From an uncultured Muribaculaceae bacterium (GTDB lineage: Bacteria; Bacteroidota; Bacteroidia; Bacteroidales; Muribaculaceae), in contig CAJUKE010000002.1 in assembly GCA_910587075.1 (NCBI GenBank), positions 177,111-241,110 of the forward strand: a stretch of DNA of 64,000 bases, written 5' to 3'. Shown here one piece after another: positions 19,105 to 26,642 of this stretch (the first letter of the stretch is position 1; each line of letters starts with the position of its first letter). The notes beneath the pieces were generated by a model. That model saw only the letters and a program-made list of their open reading frames with translations, was not told the origin of the DNA and ran no database searches. The position numbers and the translations under genes are program-made.

Positions 19105-19112
19105 TAATTTTG
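19105..19112 (+). promoter_or_regulatory. -7 box for lptD (TAATTTTG)
   Basis: TAATTTTGCA matches TAnnTTTG and lies 24 bp before the TTG start of lptD, implying a short leader. Confidence 0.6.
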
Positions 19113-19136
19113 CAAGGAATTTTGCTAAGAAATTAA

Positions 19137-22046
19137 TTGAGACATTCTCATCTATATATACTGCTGATATTCGTTGCGTCAATTCTCGCCGGGAACCTGT
19201 TCTCGCGCGATGGTGTCGACGCGGCGTCGCGGGTGCCGTCGGCCGGTGTGGCCGTTGACTCCGGCGAATCGGCCATAGATGTGACGCGGCTTGCTGTAGA
19301 ATCCATAAAGGGCTTCGTGCCAATGGATTCCGCCGTTATCGACTCGACTGACGCCGCGTGGCTGATGAGTGGGACCGTAGTGCCCGATTCAGCGGCGGTG
19401 GCCGACACGGTGACCGCGGTAGCCGATTCCGTAGCGGTGGCGGTTGACTCCGCGGCGCTTGCCTTGGACTCCGTACCCGCCAAACGCCCGTCGAGGATCC
19501 GCCGCCAGAAAGTCGACCTCGACAACCAGGTGGTGTTTTCCTCTGCCGACTCAATGATTCTCATCGGGCGCCAGACCACCTATATGTACGGCGACGGCAA
19601 GGTGGACTACGGCAATCTCAAACTCACCGCTTCGGAGATCCAGCTCGACCTCGATTCGAGCATCGTATATGCTTGTGGCACACCCGACTCCATCGGCGAC
19701 CTGCAGGGTACGCCCGTGTTTGAGGAGGGGGGCACGAGCTACGAGTCGAAGACGATGCGCTACAACTTCAAGTCGAAGCGCGGCTTCATCTCCGACGTTA
19801 TCACCCAGCAGGGCGAGGGTTACCTCACCGGCGGCAAGACCAAGAAGACCGCCGGGGAGGATTATTACATTCAGGACGGTATATACACCACCTGCGACGA
19901 CCACGAGAACCCACACTTCTGGCTCCAGCTTACCCGCGCCAAGGTGCGCCCGAAAAAGAATATCGTTACCGGGCCGGCCTATATGGTGCTCGCGGGCCTG
20001 CCGCTCCCCCTGGCGGTGCCGTTCGGCTACTTCCCGTTCACTGACAAATACGCCTCGGGCGTGATCGTGCCTACATTCGGCGACGACTACAACCGCGGCT
20101 TCTACCTCAGCGACGGCGGCTACTATTTCGCCATCAACGACAACATCGATATGGCGCTGACCGGCGAATTTTACACCAAAGGTTCCTGGGGACTCTCGGC
20201 GCAGTCGACCTACAACAAGCGCTACAAGTTCAACGGGCGCTTCAACATCAACTACCTCAAGAGCATCTACGGCGAGAAAGGTGACCCGGACTACTCAACC
20301 GCGACCAACTTCCAGGTAATCTGGAGCCATACCCAGGACTCCAAGGCCAACCCCAACATGAACCTTTCGGCCTCGGTGAACTTCACCACTTCGGGCTACA
20401 CCCGCAACTCGGTGAACTCCTACTATTCCAGCGCCTTCACCGAGAACACCAAGAGCTCGACGGTGAACCTCTCATACCGCTTCCCGCAGTCGAAGTGGGC
20501 CATATCGACCTCGCTCAACATTTCGCAGCGCACGCAGAACTCGACGCTCGCGATCTCGTTCCCGAACATCAACGTCACCATGTCGCAGACCAACCCCTTC
20601 AAGCGCAAGAAGGCCCTCGGCGATGAGAAATGGTACGAAAAGATTCGTCTTTCCTATTCCGGCCAGTTCCAGAACTCGCTGACAGCGCCTCAGGACGAAT
20701 TTTTCAAGAAATCGCTCATAAAGGACTGGCGCAACGGTATGAAGCACAGTGTGCCTATCTCCGCGACATTCTCCCTTTTCAAATATTTCAACCTCACGCC
20801 GTCGATCTCGCTGAACGACCGAATGTACACCCAGAAGGTGCGTCGAGCCTGGGATCCCGTGGCCTCGGCCGAGGTGGCCGACACCTCGTACAGCTTCTAC
20901 AACGTGTGGGACTTCAACGCCTCGATCTCGCTTGACACCAAAATCTACGGCTTCTTCCAGCCGCTCCCCTTCCTGGGCGACAAGGTGAAGATGATACGCC
21001 ACGTCCTGACCCCCACTATCTCCTTCTCGGGCGCTCCCGACTTCGGCTCGTCGTTCTTCGGCTACTACGGCTCCTACTCCTACGTCGACCCGCAGGGTAA
21101 CCGCCTGAAGCGCACCTATTCGATGTTCCCCAACGCGCTCTTCGGCGTTCCGGGGCAGGGGCGCACCGGTGCCGTCTCCGTATCGTTGGCCAACAACGTC
21201 GAGATGAAGGTGAAGTCCGACAATGACTCAATCGGCGAGAAAAAAGTTTCGCTCATCGAGAACTTCACCGTGTCGCAGAGCTATAACTTCGCCGCCGACT
21301 CGCTCAACTGGAGCAACATAAACACCTCCATACTGCTCCGCCTCACCAAGCAGTTCAACCTCAGCCTCTCGGCTACCTGGGACGTGTATACCTACCAGCT
21401 CAACTCGTCGGGCAACCCGGTGCGCGTCAACGTGCCCCGCTGGAAGGTCGGCAAGGGGCTCGGTCGCCTCTCGTCGACGGGCACTTCGTTCTCCTACACG
21501 TTCAACAACGATACCTTCAAGAAGAAAAAGAAGGATGCGCAGGGTGGCAAGGGGCAGAATCCGCCACCCGACGAATCCTCGGGCTTCGACAACGACTACC
21601 TCAACCGCGACACCCGCGGCGGGCGCGGAGGCCATAACCACAACGACGGCGACATTGAGCTTGATGCGGACGGCTACGCCCCCTGGACCGTGCCGTGGAG
21701 CCTGAGTATCAACTACTCGGTGAGCTACTCCTACGGCGCTTTCAACAAGAAGAAGATGGAGTATGACGGCCGCATTACCCAGAACCTAAGCCTGTCGGGC
21801 AATATCCGCCCGACCAAGAACTGGGAGTTTTCGGCTACCGCCTCATATAACTTCGACACCCACCGCCTGGCCTATATGAACATCAACATCGGGCGCGACC
21901 TCCACTGCTTCGCCATGCGGGCGAGCGTGATACCAGTCGGCCCGTACAAGAGCTATAACTTCCATATCTCCGTGAAGTCGTCGCTCCTTAGCGACCTCAA
22001 GTACGACAAACGCTCGTCGCGCACCAACGGCATCGAGTGGTACTGA
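19137..22046 (+). CDS. lptD: LPS-assembly outer-membrane protein LptD
   Basis: 969 residues. A signal anchor (LYILLIFVASILAGNL) leads into a Ser/Asp/Ala-rich linker. Next is an OstA/LptA-like beta-jellyroll region (about 120-260, DLDNQVVFSSADSMILIGRQT, ASEIQLDLDSSIVYACG), then a long barrel ending in the C-terminal domain. It matches Bacteroidetes 'putative LPS assembly protein LptD'. The protein inserts lipopolysaccharide into the outer leaflet. The only start in frame is TTG at 19137, because a TAA lies immediately upstream; the -7 box 24 bp before supports it. prfB follows after 93 bp containing a CT-rich repeat. Confidence 0.9.
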   Translation: MRHSHLYILLIFVASILAGNLFSRDGVDAASRVPSAGVAVDSGESAIDVTRLAVESIKGFVPMDSAVIDSTDAAWLMSGTVVPDSAAVADTVTAVADSVAVAVDSAALALDSVPAKRPSRIRRQKVDLDNQVVFSSADSMILIGRQTTYMYGDGKVDYGNLKLTASEIQLDLDSSIVYACGTPDSIGDLQGTPVFEEGGTSYESKTMRYNFKSKRGFISDVITQQGEGYLTGGKTKKTAGEDYYIQDGIYTTCDDHENPHFWLQLTRAKVRPKKNIVTGPAYMVLAGLPLPLAVPFGYFPFTDKYASGVIVPTFGDDYNRGFYLSDGGYYFAINDNIDMALTGEFYTKGSWGLSAQSTYNKRYKFNGRFNINYLKSIYGEKGDPDYSTATNFQVIWSHTQDSKANPNMNLSASVNFTTSGYTRNSVNSYYSSAFTENTKSSTVNLSYRFPQSKWAISTSLNISQRTQNSTLAISFPNINVTMSQTNPFKRKKALGDEKWYEKIRLSYSGQFQNSLTAPQDEFFKKSLIKDWRNGMKHSVPISATFSLFKYFNLTPSISLNDRMYTQKVRRAWDPVASAEVADTSYSFYNVWDFNASISLDTKIYGFFQPLPFLGDKVKMIRHVLTPTISFSGAPDFGSSFFGYYGSYSYVDPQGNRLKRTYSMFPNALFGVPGQGRTGAVSVSLANNVEMKVKSDNDSIGEKKVSLIENFTVSQSYNFAADSLNWSNINTSILLRLTKQFNLSLSATWDVYTYQLNSSGNPVRVNVPRWKVGKGLGRLSSTGTSFSYTFNNDTFKKKKKDAQGGKGQNPPPDESSGFDNDYLNRDTRGGRGGHNHNDGDIELDADGYAPWTVPWSLSINYSVSYSYGAFNKKKMEYDGRITQNLSLSGNIRPTKNWEFSATASYNFDTHRLAYMNINIGRDLHCFAMRASVIPVGPYKSYNFHISVKSSLLSDLKYDKRSSRTNGIEWY

Positions 22047-22053
22047 CGCCGCC

Positions 22054-22130
22054 CCTTTCACTCTCCACCCTCCACCACCTTCACTCTCCACTCTCCACTC
22101 TTCACCTTTCACCGTCAACCCTTCACTTTC
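22054..22130. repeat. CT-rich short tandem repeats in the lptD-prfB gap
   Basis: Runs of ttcactctccac-type units directly upstream of the prfB ATG on its coding strand. The first 20 bases match the complement of the dapL-glnN tract at 5781 exactly. A shorter tract of this type precedes xseB at 37491-37510. Confidence 0.7.
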
Positions 22131-22139
22131 ATATCCCTT

Positions 22140-23255
22140 ATGATTACCCAGGAACAACTCAAAGAGACCATAGAGCGCAAGAGCGCGCTTAAGAAGTATC
22201 TTGACATCGATTCGAAGAAAATCCAAATCGAGGAGGAGGAGCTCCGCACCCATGTGCCCGACTTCTGGGAGCACCCCAAGGAGGCCCAGGCGCAGATGAA
22301 GAAAATCAAGGACCTGCAGGCGTGGGTCAACGGCTACCGCGACGTCGAAGTCGCCGTCGACGAGCTGGCCAACGCCTGGGATTTCTATAAGGAGGAGCTC
22401 GTCAGCGAGGAGGAGCTCGACGCGTTCTACGCCGATGCCATCTCCAAAATCGAGGCGCTGGAGCTTCGCAATATGCTCCGCCGCGAGGAGGACAGTATGG
22501 ATGTCGTGATCAAAATCAACTCCGGCGCCGGTGGCACCGAGAGCCAGGACTGGGCTTCGATGCTGATGCGCATGTATCTCCGCTATTGCGAGAAGCACGG
22601 CTACAAGACCTCCGTGGCCAACTTGCTCGAAGGCGACGAGGCCGGCATCAAGTCGTGCACTATCAATGTCGAGGGTGATTTCGCCTACGGCTACCTCAAG
22701 AGCGAGAACGGGGTGCACCGCCTGGTGCGCGTCTCCCCCTACAACGCGCAGGGTAAGCGTATGACCTCCTTCGCCTCTGTGTTCGTGACCCCGCTGGTCG
22801 ACGACTCTATCGAGGTGAAAATCGAACCGGCACTTATGTCGTGGGACACGTTCCGTTCGGGCGGCGCCGGTGGTCAGAACGTCAACAAGGTTGAGTCGGG
22901 CGTGCGCCTCCGCTACCAGTACACCGACCCCTACACCGGCGAGAAGGAGGAAATACTCATCGAGAACACCGAGACCCGCGACCAGCCCAAAAACCGCGAG
23001 AACGCCCTGCGCCACCTCCGCTCAATCCTCTACGAGAAGGAGATGAACCACCGCCTCGAAGAGCAGGCCAAGGTGGAGGCCGGAAAGATGAAAATCGAAT
23101 GGGGCTCGCAGATCCGCTCGTACGTCTTTGACGACCGCCGCGTGAAGGACCACCGCACCGGCTACCAGACCTCCGATGTGGGCGGCGTGATGGACGGCGA
23201 CCTCGACGGTTTCATCAAGGCTTACCTGATGGAGTTCGCCGGCAACCAGGAATAA
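22140..23255 (+). CDS. prfB: Peptide chain release factor 2, without programmed frameshift
   Basis: 371 residues in one continuous frame. The class I release-factor signature GGQ is at 244-246 (SGGAGGQNVNK). The stop-codon recognition tripeptide is S199-P200-Y201, where SPF is usual in RF2. In many bacteria prfB needs a +1 shift at CTT-TGA-C near codon 25; here the equivalent site reads CTT-GAC (codons 21-22, 22200-22205), which is the already shifted frame, so autoregulation by frameshifting is absent. The protein ends translation at UGA/UAA. The ATG directly follows the CT-rich tract. A 20-bp hairpin closes the transcript. Confidence 0.95.
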   Translation: MITQEQLKETIERKSALKKYLDIDSKKIQIEEEELRTHVPDFWEHPKEAQAQMKKIKDLQAWVNGYRDVEVAVDELANAWDFYKEELVSEEELDAFYADAISKIEALELRNMLRREEDSMDVVIKINSGAGGTESQDWASMLMRMYLRYCEKHGYKTSVANLLEGDEAGIKSCTINVEGDFAYGYLKSENGVHRLVRVSPYNAQGKRMTSFASVFVTPLVDDSIEVKIEPALMSWDTFRSGGAGGQNVNKVESGVRLRYQYTDPYTGEKEEILIENTETRDQPKNRENALRHLRSILYEKEMNHRLEEQAKVEAGKMKIEWGSQIRSYVFDDRRVKDHRTGYQTSDVGGVMDGDLDGFIKAYLMEFAGNQE

Positions 23256-23275
23256 CCAGCCTCGCTTAGCGAAAC

Positions 23276-23331
23276 AACAGCGATACCCTGCCAACCGCGG
23301 CTTGTCCGTTCGTTGGCAGGGTATCGCTGTT
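23276..23331. terminator. Bidirectional 20-bp perfect hairpin between prfB and the TatD gene
   Basis: Arms aacagcgataccctgccaac (23276-23295) and its exact complement (23312-23331) with a 16-nt loop, placed between the ends of convergent genes. AT-rich sequence follows on the plus side. Confidence 0.8.
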
Positions 23332-23359
23332 CCTATATTATATTGTTCCTATATTATAT
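23328..23359. repeat. 16-bp tandem duplication next to the hairpin
   Basis: Two exact adjacent copies of tgttcctatattatat (23328-23343 and 23344-23359). The first copy overlaps the end of the hairpin arm. Confidence 0.85.
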
Positions 23360-23368
23360 AAGGTGTGT

Positions 23369-24079
23369 TTACGCGTTTATGTCGCGCAGGGCGCGCTCGT
23401 GGGCGTCGCGGATGTCGGCGATAGGGAGTGGCGACTCATCGGTTTCGGCAAGGCGTTGGCCGGGCGGAACGGCTGCGAGAGCTTCCGAATTGAAGCGTTC
23501 GCCGAACGAAATGTACAGTCCGGCGGCAGCGAGTTGCCGCGCCTGTTCCCTCTTACCACGGAAGCCGTGAATAATCCAAGGTTGCGTCGGGCGAAGCTCC
23601 GAACGGAGCGCGAGCAGCCTCTCCTGGGCCTTTACAAGGTGTATTACAAGCGGCAGACCCAACTCCTCGCCCAACTCAGCTTGGCGGCGGAAACGGCGCT
23701 CCTGTATCTCCATCGAGGGCCCTCTCAGCTTGTCAAGCCCCGTTTCGCCAACCGCCGCCGCTCCTTCGAGGCTGAGGACGCGGCGTAGGGTCGCGAACCT
23801 TTCATCCTCGTTAGCTTCGGACTCATACGACTCCCAGGGGTGTATCCCCGCGGAAAAAAGTCGGCCCGGGTACGCGGCTGAATATGCGGCGGCATCCTCG
23901 GGGTTAAGCGAGAGCAGGGCGTGCTCACCACGCTCGGCGTTGTGGGTATGTGTGTCGGGGAGCGCTGCCAACCGTTCGGGCAGCGGAGGTGGAAAATTGC
24001 TCAACTTGGGAGAATCAATAGTGTGCCGGAAATTCTGTGTTCCTGCAATTACCGGAACGTTTTCATTGTTGTCTTTCAA
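23369..24079 (-). CDS. TatD-family metal-dependent hydrolase (short form)
   Basis: 236 residues. The first metal-binding motif DTHTHN is at about residues 42-47, followed by SAGIHPWESY, AVGETGLDKLRGPSMEIQER, LPLVIHLVKA, HGFRGKREQ and ETDESPLP, the ordered motifs of TatD-type amidohydrolase-fold enzymes. The family includes 3'-5' nucleases and D-aminoacyl-tRNA deacylase-like activities; which applies is unknown. The short length is usual for Bacteroidales. The only start in frame before DTHTHN is a TTG at 24079 whose last two bases are shared with the yidD TGA stop, so the two are probably translationally coupled. Confidence 0.85.
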   Translation of the reverse strand: MKDNNENVPVIAGTQNFRHTIDSPKLSNFPPPLPERLAALPDTHTHNAERGEHALLSLNPEDAAAYSAAYPGRLFSAGIHPWESYESEANEDERFATLRRVLSLEGAAAVGETGLDKLRGPSMEIQERRFRRQAELGEELGLPLVIHLVKAQERLLALRSELRPTQPWIIHGFRGKREQARQLAAAGLYISFGERFNSEALAAVPPGQRLAETDESPLPIADIRDAHERALRDINA

Positions 24080-24327
24080 GGCACCGGGTCGTAGCCGCTA
24101 CCTCCCCAGGGGTGGCAGCGCGCTATACGCCGTATGGCGAGCCAGGTGCCGCGTAGCGGGCCGTGGCGCTTCAGCGCTTCGAGGGCGTATTCCGAGCAGG
24201 TGGGGGTGAAGCGGCATACCGAGGGGAACATCGGCGAGACGCAGTAGCGGTAGAAGGTCACCAGCCCGATAAGGGGCAGTGAGAGCACGCGTGCCAAGGC
24301 CGGCGGCCTGTCAGTTTTCCGCGGCAT
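24076..24327 (-). CDS. yidD: Membrane protein insertion efficiency factor YidD
   Basis: 83 residues. It contains the conserved YidD core: FYRYCVSPMF, CRFTPTCSEYALEALKRHG and RRIARCHPWGGSGYDPVP. YidD is a small amphipathic inner-membrane protein that helps YidC-dependent insertion. It overlaps rnpA by 17 bp and the TatD gene by 3 bp, giving a tight rnpA-yidD-tatD arrangement; yidC itself is about 4 kb upstream on the same strand. Confidence 0.95.
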   Translation of the reverse strand: MPRKTDRPPALARVLSLPLIGLVTFYRYCVSPMFPSVCRFTPTCSEYALEALKRHGPLRGTWLAIRRIARCHPWGGSGYDPVP

Positions 24328-24742
24328 CGGGTGAGGTGGTGATAGTGGGTGAGGGGAGAGTGGCGGAGATTTTTTTCAGCAGCCGCTTCATCGCGTTGTC
24401 GATGCGGCTGTAGGGTTCCACCCCTTGGGCGACGTAGACGAAGGCGATGTCGGCGGCCTGCTCCGGGGCGAGGTTGAGCGACGGGAGGCGCAGGCGGTAC
24501 GATTCGCGTACGCGGCGACGGGTGAGCACCCGGTCGACGGCTTTGCGCACCCTCTTTTTGGGCACCGAGATCATGAATTTAAGGGGCTCGTCAGACTCCC
24601 CGCGGCGGGTGTCCTCGGTGCTCCACACGGCCCGAAGGGGGTAGGCCAATGCGCTGCGACAGCCATTGGCCTGGCTGAAAAGCCGGTCGATGGCTGTCTG
24701 CGAGCATAGCTTGTGGGGTTTTCCTAAGCCGTATTTTTTCAC
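24311..24742 (-). CDS. rnpA: Ribonuclease P protein component
   Basis: 143 residues, basic. It has the RnpA signature KFMISVPKKRVRKAVDRVLTRR with the RNA-binding RNR-like helix, followed by VRESYRLRL. It assists the catalytic RNA of RNase P in trimming tRNA 5' leaders. The start codon is GTG (24742). The N-terminus LGKPHKLCSQTAIDRLFSQ is typical. The gene lies 22 bp after hemD and overlaps yidD. Unlike in many bacteria, rpmH and dnaA are not next to it. Confidence 0.92.
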   Translation of the reverse strand: MKKYGLGKPHKLCSQTAIDRLFSQANGCRSALAYPLRAVWSTEDTRRGESDEPLKFMISVPKKRVRKAVDRVLTRRRVRESYRLRLPSLNLAPEQAADIAFVYVAQGVEPYSRIDNAMKRLLKKISATLPSPTITTSPDAAEN

Positions 24743-24764
24743 GTCTGGTCGCTTGCGTTTGGCG

Positions 24765-25529
24765 TTATTCTTCGGCGCCGGCGTCCGAACGTTCCTTGAG
24801 GAAGAGGTCGAGGGCGGCGGTGATGGATGGAGCCTTGGGGTTGGGGGCTTCGAGGTCGAGGCGGAGTCCGGCGTCCTTCACGGCTTTGGCGGTAGCGGCG
24901 CCGAGGCAGCCGATCTGCACGTCGCCCTGCCCCTCCTTGAATTCGGGGAAGTTCTTCAGCAGCGCGTCGATACCGGCGGGCGAGAAGAAGAGCAGCATAT
25001 CGTAGTCAAACTTCTCCTCGGGTGTGAAGTCGTTGCTCACGGTGCGGTACATCACGGCCTTGGTGTAGTTGATGCCGTGCTGGTCGAGCACGTTGGGAGC
25101 GCCGTTGTGCACGTCGGAAACGGTGTAGAGATATTTCTCCTTGTTGTGCTTGGTGAGGAAGGGGATCAGCTCGTCGAGCTTTCCGGTGAGGCCGTGGAAA
25201 ATCTTGCGTTTGCGGTACACGATGTATTTCTGCAGGTAGAGGGCGATGGCCTCGGTTGTGCAGAAATATTTCATAGTGTCGGGAATAGTCACGCGCATCT
25301 CCTCGCAGAGGCGGAAGAAATGGTCGATGGCTGTTTTGGCAGTGAAGATAATCGCCGTGTGCTCGGCGATGTTGATTTTCTGCTGGCGGAATTCGCGGGA
25401 AGAAAGCCCTTCGACTTTGATGAAAGGCCGGAAAACCACCTCCACTCCGTAGCGTTCGGCGATGTCGTAGTAAGGTGATTTGTCGGATGTAGGCTTAGGC
25501 TGCGATACTAAAATCTTCTTTACTTTCAC
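24765..25529 (-). CDS. hemD: Uroporphyrinogen-III synthase
   Basis: 254 residues from the chosen GTG. HemD-type features include KKILVSQPKP at the N-terminus, IIFTAKTAIDHFF, and the second-domain DYDMLLFFSPAGIDALLKNF followed by GCLGAATAKAVKDAGLRL. It closes hydroxymethylbilane to uroporphyrinogen III in heme/corrinoid synthesis. The frame extends to a TTG at 25550, but the GTG at 25529 (KVKKILVSQ) fits the family start. It has its own promoter box within the gap after DUF4271 and heads hemD-rnpA-yidD-tatD. Confidence 0.88.
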   Translation of the reverse strand: MKVKKILVSQPKPTSDKSPYYDIAERYGVEVVFRPFIKVEGLSSREFRQQKINIAEHTAIIFTAKTAIDHFFRLCEEMRVTIPDTMKYFCTTEAIALYLQKYIVYRKRKIFHGLTGKLDELIPFLTKHNKEKYLYTVSDVHNGAPNVLDQHGINYTKAVMYRTVSNDFTPEEKFDYDMLLFFSPAGIDALLKNFPEFKEGQGDVQIGCLGAATAKAVKDAGLRLDLEAPNPKAPSITAALDLFLKERSDAGAEE

Positions 25530-25610
25530 GATAATGAGCTGAATTGTCAACCCCGTGTTAAAAAACTCACCGAGGTTGAGGAATTTAACCGATTAGCGGT
25601 GTGAGATTCA

Positions 25611-25646
25611 TTAAGTAAGCCCGATTGGTAGACTTTGCTTGCTTAA
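25611..25646 (-). other. Hairpin in the hemD leader
   Basis: Arms ttaagtaagc (25611-25620) and gcttgcttaa (25637-25646) pair over 9 of 10 positions. The hairpin lies between the hemD -7 box and its start, in a leader of about 140 nt. No known riboswitch was recognised. Confidence 0.4.
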
Positions 25647-25673
25647 AATATCTTGACCGGTATTTTCAAGGTG

Positions 25674-25706
25674 CAAAGTTACGAAATTTTTCGTTATCTA
25701 CACAAA
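25674..25706 (-). promoter_or_regulatory. Promoter of hemD (TTTG - 21 bp - TAACTTTG)
   Basis: Minus strand TAACTTTG at 25681-25674 with TTTG at 25706-25703, spacing 21 bp. It fits the Bacteroidetes -33/-7 pattern well. Confidence 0.7.
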
Positions 25707-25715
25707 CAGCGTTGC

Positions 25716-26642
25716 CTAAAAAACTGTAAAACCGACAATTTCGCCCCGGCAGATGGCCCTGGCCACCTTGATCAGGGCGGCGGGTGGGAGCACCTCTATC
25801 GCGCCGAGATACAGCAGGAAATACACCAGCGAGACAGGACCGCGGTAGAAGATGCGGAACCCTTTGGCGACGAACACCAGGCGGGTCGCTACGTAGGCTC
25901 CGGCGCAGGTCCAGAGCATGGCTTGGGTTAGGGCCGGGTAGAAGAGGGCCACGAGCATCGGCAGCGTTATAAGCTGGGCCAGCAGCACCGACGAGGCGTT
26001 GAGTCCGCGTCGCCATTGCGAGTTGCGCTGGGGGTCGGCGAAGGCGTAGCCGATGGTGCCGACCGCCGAAAGCTGGAAGATGTAGTAGCCCGCGGTAGCG
26101 GCGGTGAGCCACCCTACGACCGACGACAGCGACGCGCCGTGGCCTATGAGGCCGAACCCGACGGTGTTGCCGTGGGGCGCGAGCCACAACAGGAACATCA
26201 CCGCCGAGAACACGCACAGCTGCGCTATCAGCAGAAAGTTGGACCGGGTCTCGTTGGCGGTGCGCTCGTCGAACACGTTGGCCCTCCGGCGCAGCGACCA
26301 CAGGTCCTGGGGCAGGGCGTGGAACAGGCGCCGGATATGGCGTGCGTTGAGGGCGAGCATCACGAGCACACCCACTATTATCCCCATCACCTGCGGGTCG
26401 GTGCCGGCGGTTACCGCCTTGGCCGAACCCACGATGCCGCGCTCCCACTCGGGGGGGCGGGTGGTGAACGCCGCGCGCTCGGCGGCGGTCATCGGGGCCT
26501 CGTACCAGAGGCATACCTCCTCGGGCGCAAACGGCTCGCGGGGAGCGGCCACGGAGGCCGCTCCCCACTCTTCAGCCGGTGCCGGAGCCGCTGAGGCGGC
26601 CGCCGGGCGCGGTGATGCCTGTATGCTGTCAGCCGCGGGCAT
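25716..26642 (-). CDS. DUF4271 membrane protein
   Basis: 308 residues. An Ala/Pro-rich N-terminal half is followed by about seven hydrophobic segments (MGIIVGVLVMLALNARHIRR, FLLIAQLCVFSAVMFLLW, VSLVYFLLYLGAIEVLPPA). The order and position just upstream of hemD match the DUF4271 proteins of Bacteroidetes; their function is not known. I chose the ATG at 26642 (MPAADS), which overlaps the end of the Na/Pi symporter gene by 14 bp; an earlier TTG at 26678 is less likely. The overlap suggests coupled translation with the symporter. Confidence 0.8.
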   Translation of the reverse strand: MPAADSIQASPRPAAASAAPAPAEEWGAASVAAPREPFAPEEVCLWYEAPMTAAERAAFTTRPPEWERGIVGSAKAVTAGTDPQVMGIIVGVLVMLALNARHIRRLFHALPQDLWSLRRRANVFDERTANETRSNFLLIAQLCVFSAVMFLLWLAPHGNTVGFGLIGHGASLSSVVGWLTAATAGYYIFQLSAVGTIGYAFADPQRNSQWRRGLNASSVLLAQLITLPMLVALFYPALTQAMLWTCAGAYVATRLVFVAKGFRIFYRGPVSLVYFLLYLGAIEVLPPAALIKVARAICRGEIVGFTVF

